A stretch of 24,251 nucleotides of DNA from a virus. Below the pieces are notes generated by a model, which saw nothing but the letters and a program-made list of their open reading frames with translations, was not told the origin of the DNA and searched no databases. Below are positions 5,777 to 11,862 of the stretch, one piece after another. Within the stretch, counting starts at the first letter, position 1, and each line of letters begins with the position of its first letter. The position numbers and the translations under genes are program-made. Where the stretch lies: positions 1-24,251 of IMG/VR virus record IMGVR_UViG_3300032087_000478. The stretch is one strand, 5' to 3'.

Positions 5777-5975
5777 AATTCATAAATTTAATTGATTTTA
5801 CTTTGTTTTCATTTTCATTTTTAATTTTAAGATAATTATTGAATGTCTGATTTAACTCCTCATATAATTTATCTAAAATTATTCTGTCATAAGCATAACG
5901 ATAGTCTAGTCTATTTCTTTCTATTCGATTTGCTATTACTCGTAGTTTTTCTACTAGTTCTTTTCTATCTTCCAT
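5760..5975 (-). CDS. Hypothetical helical protein, 71 aa
   Basis: A 71-aa highly charged helical protein, MEDRKELVEKLRVIANRIERN..., with two heptad-like helices, ending in a basic tail (SIKFMNYGKSS). There is no membrane segment and no recognised family. It overlaps the start of the SSB-like gene by 17 bases and lies six bases after the upstream membrane-protein gene, so it is the third gene of the early operon. It could bind DNA or another early protein; function unknown. Confidence 0.55.
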   Translation of the reverse strand: MEDRKELVEKLRVIANRIERNRLDYRYAYDRIILDKLYEELNQTFNNYLKIKNENENKVKSIKFMNYGKSS

Positions 5976-5981
5976 ATTAGT

Positions 5982-6212
5982 CTAATTAGTTCCGTATTTA
6001 ATGTAAAATACCACCATAGTGATAAAAGAGCCACTATATAGGCTTAACACCTCTGTGTAGTATATAGGTATCAAATTCAATAGAAGTAGCGTTAGAAAAG
6101 CTAAAACCATTAAATAAGAGCATAATTGAGTTAATGTAAAGCTAAAGAATTGTACTTGTGTTCCAAGCTCTAATTTAGCATCTAAGTAATTTGGTTTGTG
6201 TAAATCTTGCAT
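5982..6212 (-). CDS. Small inner-membrane protein, 76 aa
   Basis: A 76-aa protein with a hydrophilic N-terminus (residues 1-20) and two strongly hydrophobic segments, about residues 22-48 and 51-71, separated by a short polar turn (IYYTEVLSLYSG). This predicts a hairpin in the inner membrane with both ends on the same side. No family recognised. As the second gene of the early operon it would be made soon after infection; small membrane proteins at this place often block superinfection or anchor replication, but that is inference. The hairpin at 6241-6279 lies 28 bases upstream of its ATG and may affect its expression. Confidence 0.62.
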   Translation of the reverse strand: MQDLHKPNYLDAKLELGTQVQFFSFTLTQLCSYLMVLAFLTLLLLNLIPIYYTEVLSLYSGSFITMVVFYIKYGTN

Positions 6213-6240
6213 TGTTAGTTGTTTTAGTTAATGTTTTATA

Positions 6241-6289
6241 CCACCAAATCCTCGCATTTATTTCAGTGCGAGGTGGTGGGATTTTTTTT
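6241..6289 (+). terminator. Hairpin plus T8: intrinsic terminator on the plus strand
   Basis: Arms 6241-6245 with 6275-6279 (CCACC/GGTGG) and 6250-6256 with 6267-6273 (CCTCGCA/TGCGAGG) form a GC-rich stem with a ten-base loop and a small internal loop. T8 follows at 6282-6289 on the plus strand, the hallmark of a Rho-independent terminator for plus-strand transcription. On the minus strand the same hairpin has no T-run after it, so it should not stop the early operon; it lies between the 48-aa and 76-aa genes there and may act as an RNA processing or stability element. Confidence 0.7.
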
Positions 6290-6293
6290 AAAT

Positions 6294-6440
6294 TTAGTAT
6301 GGGTAAGTATTTTCTTTTTCTAATTTAGATAGTTTCTTTTGGACTTTGATTTTAGCTTCTTCTAGTGTTATAGTTCTGCCAAATTTAGCTTCCCATTTTA
6401 CTTCTTGTTTTGCTAGTGTTTCGATTACTTTAGAGTTCAT
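6294..6440 (-). CDS. Small helical protein, 48 aa, first gene of the early operon
   Basis: A short gene from ATG 6440 to TAA 6294. It encodes MNSKVIETLAKQEVKWEAKF, then a Gly-Arg-Thr-Ile-Thr-Leu turn and a Lys/Glu-rich helix ending in NTYPY. Composition and helical phasing look genuine, and the ATG lies 26 or so bases after the predicted transcription start of a good Bacteroidota-type promoter. No family recognised. The first early gene of a phage often encodes a small protein that alters host transcription or defence; nothing in the sequence proves that here. Confidence 0.62.
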   Translation of the reverse strand: MNSKVIETLAKQEVKWEAKFGRTITLEEAKIKVQKKLSKLEKENTYPY

Positions 6441-6472
6441 AATTTTTGTGTTTTAGTTTGTTAATTATGGTG

Positions 6473-6504
6473 CTAATATATAACCATTTTTTATTCTGTG
6501 CAAA
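6473..6504 (-). promoter_or_regulatory. Bacteroidota-type promoter of the early operon
   Basis: Reading the minus strand, TTTG (6504-6501) is followed after 20 bases by TATATTAG (6480-6473), which matches the Bacteroidota sigma-ABfr consensus TTTG...TAnnTTTG at seven of eight bases of the -7 box. The expected start is near 6466-6468, about 26 bases before the 48-aa gene. It sits in the one sizeable non-coding interval, right after the late-operon terminator. Confidence 0.72.
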
Positions 6505-6579
6505 CTTTTTAACAAAAAAAGTGTATTTTTTTTAGTTTACTAGAGTAAAAAAATGTTAAAGTTTTTTCAATATAAGCAT

Positions 6580-6612
6580 AAAAAAAGAGGATATTCGCTA
6601 AAATATCCCCTC
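6580..6612 (-). terminator. Intrinsic terminator of the late operon
   Basis: On the minus strand GAGGGGATATT (6612-6602), a six-base loop and AATATCCTC (6595-6587) form a stem with a two-G bulge, followed by T7 (6586-6580). It lies 60 bases after the stop of the phosphoesterase gene, the last late gene. The 6441-6672 interval holds only this terminator, the early promoter and no credible gene. Confidence 0.85.
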
Positions 6613-6672
6613 AAAACAAACTAATAAACAGGTTAATCACACTAATTTGCTAACCAAAAACGTGCAAATATA

Positions 6673-7728
6673 TTAAAAAATATGAGTTAGATGTGCTATT
6701 TGTCCAAATTCGTTATGTATAAATCCTTCAACTGCTTTTATACTACCAGTATATCCCTTTTGATAATGCCAAGCATCAGAGCCACTTGGAGAGCGTAAGA
6801 ACTCTACCGTTACTCCTACGTTATCAAAGCTAGTCATAAACTTATATCGTTGTTTGTGGTGTAGATGATGTAAATACCAGTATCTATATTTTGTATCTGC
6901 CCACATTTTAGGCTGTTCTTGTGCCATATGTAGAGGAAGATTAGGCAACTTAGCACCATCTCCGTGAGTCAATCCTATTAGACTATTCTTATACTTATAG
7001 TATTTTCTGTGCATTGGTTCAGCATCTACGCTTACAGCTTCTGTATTTCTATACCAAGCTTTGAGAGCGTGTGCTAAATGGAAGCCACTCATATAGTCGT
7101 GATTACTCATAGAGTGAACACAATCGACTGGAGCTATCTGCATTAGCATTTCTACTACCTCAACATAAAGCTCTAGAGCCTCTGTAAAGTGTTTATGCCA
7201 TTTTCCATCAACATCTTGTGCAGTTCCTTTTGTAGTAGTGCTATGCACGTTATCTGTGTGTAGTATATCATTACCTATACAAAACAATATGCGTTCAATA
7301 GGATAACCCTCAGCGTTTCTTAGAATACCCTTGACTCCCTCTCTAACTCTGTTCTTAGCTATTTCTACATTATATTCTTTTCCAGTTTCACTAGCATCGG
7401 CATATTTACCAATATGAACGTCTGCTGGATTAATTATAAGTAAATGACCGTCTTGTCTGTTAGGATAATCAATGGAGGGATATTTAGGAGCATAGTTAGA
7501 TATAAGATCCTCAATAGATTGTAAAAAATCATCTTTAGTATATTCATTAGGTTTAGCAAATATTGAGAACTTCTGACTCTTATACCAGTAATGAGAAACA
7601 GAGCCGACATCTATACCAACTTCGTTACACTCATCAGCTAGTAACGATTGTCTTTTTTTGTCGTTTCTATATTCGTCTATTAATTTCCATTCATCTTCTT
7701 TAAGTCTATACCTCTTAAAGTCTTTCAT
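6673..7728 (-). CDS. Calcineurin-like metallophosphoesterase with N-terminal HTH-like region
   Basis: A 351-aa protein with the metal-binding motifs of the calcineurin-like phosphoesterase superfamily in order: D103-x-H105 (PADVHIGK), G152-N-D154, N209-H-D211 (SNHD), H255 (GLTHGDG) and the His cluster at 287-291 (HHLHH). The fold hydrolyses phosphoesters with two metal ions; the substrate here, a nucleic acid, nucleotide or other phosphoester, cannot be read from the sequence. Residues 1-60 look like a helix-turn-helix region, which suggests DNA binding. It is the last gene before the late terminator and overlaps the holin gene by ATGA, an unusual place for such an enzyme. Strong superfamily call, unknown role. 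Confidence 0.83.
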   Translation of the reverse strand: MKDFKRYRLKEDEWKLIDEYRNDKKRQSLLADECNEVGIDVGSVSHYWYKSQKFSIFAKPNEYTKDDFLQSIEDLISNYAPKYPSIDYPNRQDGHLLIINPADVHIGKYADASETGKEYNVEIAKNRVREGVKGILRNAEGYPIERILFCIGNDILHTDNVHSTTTKGTAQDVDGKWHKHFTEALELYVEVVEMLMQIAPVDCVHSMSNHDYMSGFHLAHALKAWYRNTEAVSVDAEPMHRKYYKYKNSLIGLTHGDGAKLPNLPLHMAQEQPKMWADTKYRYWYLHHLHHKQRYKFMTSFDNVGVTVEFLRSPSGSDAWHYQKGYTGSIKAVEGFIHNEFGQIAHLTHIF

Positions 7729-8108
7729 TTATTTTTGATTTTCTCTAATCCTCTAGAACCAAAATAAGCACCTATACAAGTAATTAAAACTATTTGCAAT
7801 AAATCTACCCATTTATCTTCTACAATAAAGTCTATCATTCCAGCATCTATGAATATAAGCAAAGTAGTAGAAACTACAAGCCAAGCTAAGACTAATGGTC
7901 TGATGTTTCTAGGTAGCCAACTAGACTGCAAGTTATCTGACTCCCATCGTTTAGTAACTTCTTGTTCTATTAGAGCCTCTTGCTCTTGGATAATCTTTTG
8001 CAGTTCGTTCTTTAACTGCATTTTTTCTTCTTGAGATGTTATTACCTCATCGACAATCTTATCAGCTTTGCCTAATAAGTTGCCTAGTATGTTTCCTAAT
8101 ATAGCCAT
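7725..8108 (-). CDS. Holin, three-TM phage holin family
   Basis: A 127-aa protein matching the phage holin family with pattern RWxSDxxxxSWLPRNIRP (R54 to P71). It starts with an amphipathic Gly/Leu-rich segment (MAILGNILGNLLG), followed by a coiled coil at about residues 20-55 and two clear membrane helices at about 69-89 and 100-117, ending with a Lys-rich cytoplasmic tail. It would form lesions in the inner membrane at the end of infection, letting the endolysin reach the cell wall. It lies directly after the M15 peptidase, overlapping it by 13 bases, and before the phosphoesterase (ATGA overlap), a normal lysis-cassette layout. Confidence 0.86.
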   Translation of the reverse strand: MAILGNILGNLLGKADKIVDEVITSQEEKMQLKNELQKIIQEQEALIEQEVTKRWESDNLQSSWLPRNIRPLVLAWLVVSTTLLIFIDAGMIDFIVEDKWVDLLQIVLITCIGAYFGSRGLEKIKNK

Positions 8109-8515
8109 ATAGCGTCAGTTTTATCTTTATCAGTATCACAATGAATGAAAGTGTCAGCTATGCCGATACGAGTAAATCCAGCCATTATTAGACCGTTTAC
8201 TATTTTTTGTCTAGTTCCACTATCTTTGCAAACTATATCAGCAGCACAACCTTTTAAATGGCTTGAGTTAGCACTAGCCTTATAGCCTTGTTTTCTTAAC
8301 GTAACATTGTGTTGAGCTGTTCTAAAGCCAGACGATATTTTAAATGGTATATTAGCAATATCTCTAGCTCTGTCTAATTTCTTGAGAAAATCTTTTGTCA
8401 TATTCTTGCCACTACCTTTAGAGTCTGGAGAGTCAAACTCACTTAGCTTAAAATATTTCAATGCCATTTCTTTCTCTATCTTATCTATGCTTTTCTTCCA
8501 AATATTTAGATTCAT
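8096..8515 (-). CDS. Endolysin, M15-family peptidase
   Basis: A 139-aa peptidoglycan peptidase of the M15 (D-Ala-D-Ala carboxypeptidase/VanY-like) family. The zinc ligands are visible as H86 in SSHLKGCAADI, D93 in the same motif and H125 in FIHCDTD; SSGFRTAQHN (61-70) is the conserved substrate-side loop. It would cut cell-wall cross-links once the holin opens the membrane; no signal peptide is present, so export depends on the holin. The first ATG (8515) overlaps the stop of the preceding small gene (ATGA). A second in-frame ATG at 8467 gives MALKYFKLSEFDSPD, the usual start of this family, so translation may begin there. Confidence 0.86.
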   Translation of the reverse strand: MNLNIWKKSIDKIEKEMALKYFKLSEFDSPDSKGSGKNMTKDFLKKLDRARDIANIPFKISSGFRTAQHNVTLRKQGYKASANSSHLKGCAADIVCKDSGTRQKIVNGLIMAGFTRIGIADTFIHCDTDKDKTDAIWLY

Positions 8516-8628
8516 CCTTGTCCTCTAGTTAATTTTTTTCTTTGTGATTTACTAAGGTTTTTAGAGTGTACTCCCTTACGTTTTACTTTAGGTTTTTTTC
8601 TAAATGTGTAATTTAATCCTTTAGCCAT
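8512..8628 (-). CDS. Very basic small protein, 38 aa
   Basis: A tiny gene from ATG 8628 to TGA 8512, linked by ATGA to the endolysin and overlapping the 54-aa gene upstream by 8 bases. The peptide MAKGLNYTFRKKPKVKRKGV... is more than one third Lys and Arg and ends LTRGQG. From memory, short peptides of the type KPKVKRKGVHSKxxSSK...RGQG are frequent in marine phages beside lysis or structural genes, which supports a real gene, but their function is not known to me. Nucleic-acid binding or ribosome contact is possible from charge alone. Confidence 0.6.
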   Translation of the reverse strand: MAKGLNYTFRKKPKVKRKGVHSKNLSKSQRKKLTRGQG

Positions 8629-8785
8629 TTTTCTTACGGTTTTTAATTAGCTTATCGGCAGTATATATTATAGATAAAATCAATAGAATTATCTTCAAAA
8701 GCATTTCAACTTGTGTAAAGCTAATTGCTAATGTTGTTATGTTTAGGGTTAGAACGTCTGAGCATTCTTTAAATAAAGTTTTCAT
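8621..8785 (-). CDS. Small membrane protein, 54 aa, possible holin or antiholin
   Basis: A short gene from ATG 8785 to TAA 8621. The protein starts MKTLFKECSDVLTLNITTLA, has one clear membrane helix at about residues 25-44 (VEMLLKIILLILSIIYTA) and ends with a basic tail (KLIKNRKKNG), the charge pattern of small class-II or class-III holins. It lies three genes upstream of a recognised holin, so it may act as antiholin, second holin or envelope accessory. It shares four bases with the 41-aa gene (ATGA) and eight with the 38-aa gene. From memory, similar LTLNITT proteins occur in flavobacterial phages. Function inferred from place and topology. Confidence 0.65.
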   Translation of the reverse strand: MKTLFKECSDVLTLNITTLAISFTQVEMLLKIILLILSIIYTADKLIKNRKKNG

Positions 8786-8907
8786 TTTTCTAGTTCTTCT
8801 ATTTTATCTATAATTAATTTTAATACTACTACGACACTTTCATAGTCTCCAGATAGCATAGCTTCCTCAATGTCTATTTTTAGTTTTTCTATATCTTGTT
8901 TTATCAT
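8782..8907 (-). CDS. Small acidic helical protein, 41 aa
   Basis: A tiny gene from ATG 8907 to TGA 8782, joined at both ends by ATGA overlaps to the appendage-protein gene and the 54-aa membrane-protein gene. It encodes MIKQDIEKLKIDIEEAML, a short turn (SGDYESVV) and a second helix, LIIDKIEELEK, so a small helical hairpin that may dimerise. No family recognised. The perfect fit into a chain of coupled genes is the main reason to accept it. Confidence 0.55.
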   Translation of the reverse strand: MIKQDIEKLKIDIEEAMLSGDYESVVVVLKLIIDKIEELEK

Positions 8908-9728
8908 AATATTTTAAGTGTTTTTAGAACTATTGTATAACTTATCCTGGCATTACCTCCATTATTTGTAACACTATTGAAAGCTGGTAAAATAATATCT
9001 CCAGCAGCTAATGAATGTGACCTTGTTAAATCCTCAGCCTTGACTACTCTTTGAGAGTAGTTTGTGCCAGGTCCAGCACTAATATCAGCAGCAGCATAAG
9101 CTCTTAATGTAAAGTCTTTTGTTTGAGTGTTGGTTGCTGCATTATAATCTGGAGTTCCACAAAACAGACCGACAGCAGTTTGATAATTTCCGACTCTAAA
9201 AATATTTGCTCTAAAACCTATTAAAGTGCAATCATAAGGAACTTGTATTGCAGCAGTTTGAATTGCTTGTGTAACATTGGTTAATTCACTTGTTCCTACG
9301 GTTGTTCCTTTGTCGGTAGTTGTAGTGTTCCAAGAGTGGTTAGAGATACCAGAAGAACTAAATGTTTTCCACGCTTCTTCTGATGCTGCTTGACTAGAGA
9401 AAGTTATATATTGCAGACTAGAGTGAGTTCTATCAAACTTTTTTTCTCTGTTCATTAACAATACGCTACCAGCAGGTATAATTTGATTTACTGCTGTTGA
9501 TGCAAATTGTAATCTAGTTGAGTTATAATTAACATCAGCGTTAGCTGTAAATGATATCAGTTGCCCAGTATCAGCACAAATAACATTTACAACATCTCCA
9601 GATTTTATTATTGTATCTGTGCTTGTCGTTGATGGAATGATATTTAAAAAAGTCAATGTCAAGCTAGTGGTGTTATCTGATGTAACACCTATTGACTCAT
9701 TATGTATGTAATTACTTAAATTTCCCAT
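8904..9728 (-). CDS. Putative tail fibre or virion appendage protein
   Basis: A 274-aa protein rich in Thr, Ser, Asn and Ala and almost free of Lys and Glu clusters, typical of beta-structured phage fibres. The N-terminal 100 residues look like a small beta domain (TSLTLTFLN, a Gly-Asp turn, then a strand region). The C-terminal region, with AAGDIILPAFNSVTNNGG followed by ISYTIVLKTLKIL, has the pattern of jelly-roll domains at fibre tips. It comes directly after the tail hub gene and before the lysis genes, the usual place for the host-recognition protein. No specific receptor-binding motif is visible, so receptor binding is inferred. One base separates it from the hub gene. Confidence 0.6.
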   Translation of the reverse strand: MGNLSNYIHNESIGVTSDNTTSLTLTFLNIIPSTTSTDTIIKSGDVVNVICADTGQLISFTANADVNYNSTRLQFASTAVNQIIPAGSVLLMNREKKFDRTHSSLQYITFSSQAASEEAWKTFSSSGISNHSWNTTTTDKGTTVGTSELTNVTQAIQTAAIQVPYDCTLIGFRANIFRVGNYQTAVGLFCGTPDYNAATNTQTKDFTLRAYAAADISAGPGTNYSQRVVKAEDLTRSHSLAAGDIILPAFNSVTNNGGNARISYTIVLKTLKIL

Positions 9729-9729
9729 T

Positions 9730-11862
9730 TTAAAAAGCTGGTATAAATTCGTCAGCTACTGCTATATTTGAAATTGTACCACTTGATACAGTTTGTGTAT
9801 CAGTACTTAAATCTATTTCATACCATACTCCACTCCAAACTTCTTCATTAGCCTTATAAGTAACTTGATAAGGAGCATACATCGTTGAATCTATTTCTAT
9901 ACCATTTATGAAATGATATTCATTAGTCTTGTCTGTAATCTTCAAACTACCATTAAATATCTTTGCCCCTTGCATCTGTCCTTTTAAGACTTGGTTAACT
10001 TGTAATTGAGTAAACTCTACACCACTCCCAGAGCCAAAGGCCTTCCAAGTTGCATTAGTACCATCATCAAAAGCTTGAGTAGTATAGTTATATGTTTCTA
10101 ATCTTCCAACTGCTCCACTTGTTGGTCCAGTGCCAAAGAAATTTTCATCTAATTCTAGTTTAGCACCATCGCTAATAATTGTACCTCCAGGAGAATTTTT
10201 TGCAATAAAGAATTTACCTGATACAACTTCATTATCTAATAAATATTTGATACCTTGATTCTCGTCATTTTCTGGAGCAGAGAATATTAATATTCTAGTT
10301 GGGTCAATTGTTGAAGTTGTGTCAGTTATTTCTATTTGTGCAGAGCCTTGAGGGACACCAGCATAGTTATTGTAAAAACATTTTGCATAAGCCTCTAAAA
10401 ATAATTGTCCGCTTTCAGGAAGCTCTGTTGTTTGTACGTTTACATTAATATAATCATTATTAGTTACGGGACTTGATTGCAATAAATTTGGTCCAACAAT
10501 TTGAGTCACTGGATGAATATTTGTAGTTGTCCAATCAGTATTAAAGTTATTATTTAAAACATAATAGTGAGTAGTTGCAGAATTTCCAACCAGTCTGAAT
10601 CTAAAAGCTAAATATAATAACACATTGTCATTTACTCCAGTAACGTCACTAAAATCAACTGCACCATTTCTTATAATTACAAAATCTCTATTTATTGAAA
10701 TGCTTGAACCATTTAGAGCAGCAACAGAACCTAAGTCTATAATAAGTTTATCGCTTGATGATAAATTAAAATCATAATTTGAGCCAGTATAATTGACATT
10801 ATTAAATCTATAACCATTCCAAATTGGTATCTCGTTAGAGCTAAATTCGTAATCTGTTGAAGTGTCACTATTATTGTTATAAGTTATGAATGGTATATCA
10901 AATGGAGTTAAATGAGCATACTTACCTTTTACTTCTTTGAGTACTGGTAGCATACCAAAATCAGCACTGAATCTTTTTATTGTTGTACCCTCTGCTAATG
11001 TCTTTGATGTCGTACCATTTGTTGAAGGATTTACTGAACTTGAATTAACATACTTTCTAAAAAAGTTAGTATTCGGACTTTTCCAATTATCATAATTATT
11101 TACGCTTACTATGTGCCAAGTTCCGTCACTAAAAAAACAACGTACGCAAAAGCTCTTACATATTGAATCTAATAAAAAGAAAGTGTCCTTATATTTTTTT
11201 GTTCCATCATCTTCATTTACTTCAACAAAAGCCATAAAATTAAACCTGCTGAAGTTTAGTGGGTCTCTGAATGAAACATAAGTTGCTGAGTCAGTACTCC
11301 AATTGACATAAGTAAAAATCAAATCCTCGTTAGCTGCTATGTAATTATCAGTCCAAGGAATTTGCAGTCTAAAAGCATTTAAAAAATAAGCAATAACTTG
11401 GAATGATGATGGTGTAGAATAACCGACATTCTCATTAAAAGGTTTATCTTTTAAAGTAGCTAAACCATCAATTGCTGTTAGTGTAACTTTTTGTGGATAG
11501 CCTATATCTTTTTCATTTGATACATCATTTAACAATACACCAGCCCAATATAAATCATAACTTGAGTCATCAGTACTTTTATAAATGGCCATATCAAAAG
11601 TACCGAATGCTTTTGTGTTGATATTATTTACAACAGCTCTCTGTGCATCATTTTCTAAAAAAATATCAAACCTAACTTGACTAGGTATTAAACCAGTAAA
11701 TCTATTATCTGTATCTGTTTGGTATGTTAAGCTAAATCCATCAGCTCCAACATTAGGAGTGTATTGTGTAGAATCAGACGAATCGTTATTAAAAACTTCG
11801 ATTTTGTAAAAAGTTCCGTTATCTGTTTGAAACTGTAATAAGAATTTTCTATCTCTTGCCAT
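9730..11862 (-). CDS. Tail hub/tip protein, 710 aa, putative
   Basis: A large beta-rich protein placed directly after the tape measure gene (TAATG overlap), where siphoviruses encode the distal tail and tail-associated hub proteins. Residues 1-150 have the feel of a Dit- or gp27-like hub: SYDLYWAGVLLND followed by VTLTAIDGLATLKDKPF, a pattern I recall from Bacteroidota phage tail proteins. The rest is Asn/Thr/Ser-rich, with a possible carbohydrate-binding or beta-sandwich part in the middle and a C-terminal domain with VWSGVWYEIDLSTDTQTV. No peptidase or hydrolase motif was found. It could combine Dit and Tal functions in one chain. Structural role likely, exact identity unsure. Confidence 0.65.
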   Translation of the reverse strand: MARDRKFLLQFQTDNGTFYKIEVFNNDSSDSTQYTPNVGADGFSLTYQTDTDNRFTGLIPSQVRFDIFLENDAQRAVVNNINTKAFGTFDMAIYKSTDDSSYDLYWAGVLLNDVSNEKDIGYPQKVTLTAIDGLATLKDKPFNENVGYSTPSSFQVIAYFLNAFRLQIPWTDNYIAANEDLIFTYVNWSTDSATYVSFRDPLNFSRFNFMAFVEVNEDDGTKKYKDTFFLLDSICKSFCVRCFFSDGTWHIVSVNNYDNWKSPNTNFFRKYVNSSSVNPSTNGTTSKTLAEGTTIKRFSADFGMLPVLKEVKGKYAHLTPFDIPFITYNNNSDTSTDYEFSSNEIPIWNGYRFNNVNYTGSNYDFNLSSSDKLIIDLGSVAALNGSSISINRDFVIIRNGAVDFSDVTGVNDNVLLYLAFRFRLVGNSATTHYYVLNNNFNTDWTTTNIHPVTQIVGPNLLQSSPVTNNDYINVNVQTTELPESGQLFLEAYAKCFYNNYAGVPQGSAQIEITDTTSTIDPTRILIFSAPENDENQGIKYLLDNEVVSGKFFIAKNSPGGTIISDGAKLELDENFFGTGPTSGAVGRLETYNYTTQAFDDGTNATWKAFGSGSGVEFTQLQVNQVLKGQMQGAKIFNGSLKITDKTNEYHFINGIEIDSTMYAPYQVTYKANEEVWSGVWYEIDLSTDTQTVSSGTISNIAVADEFIPAF

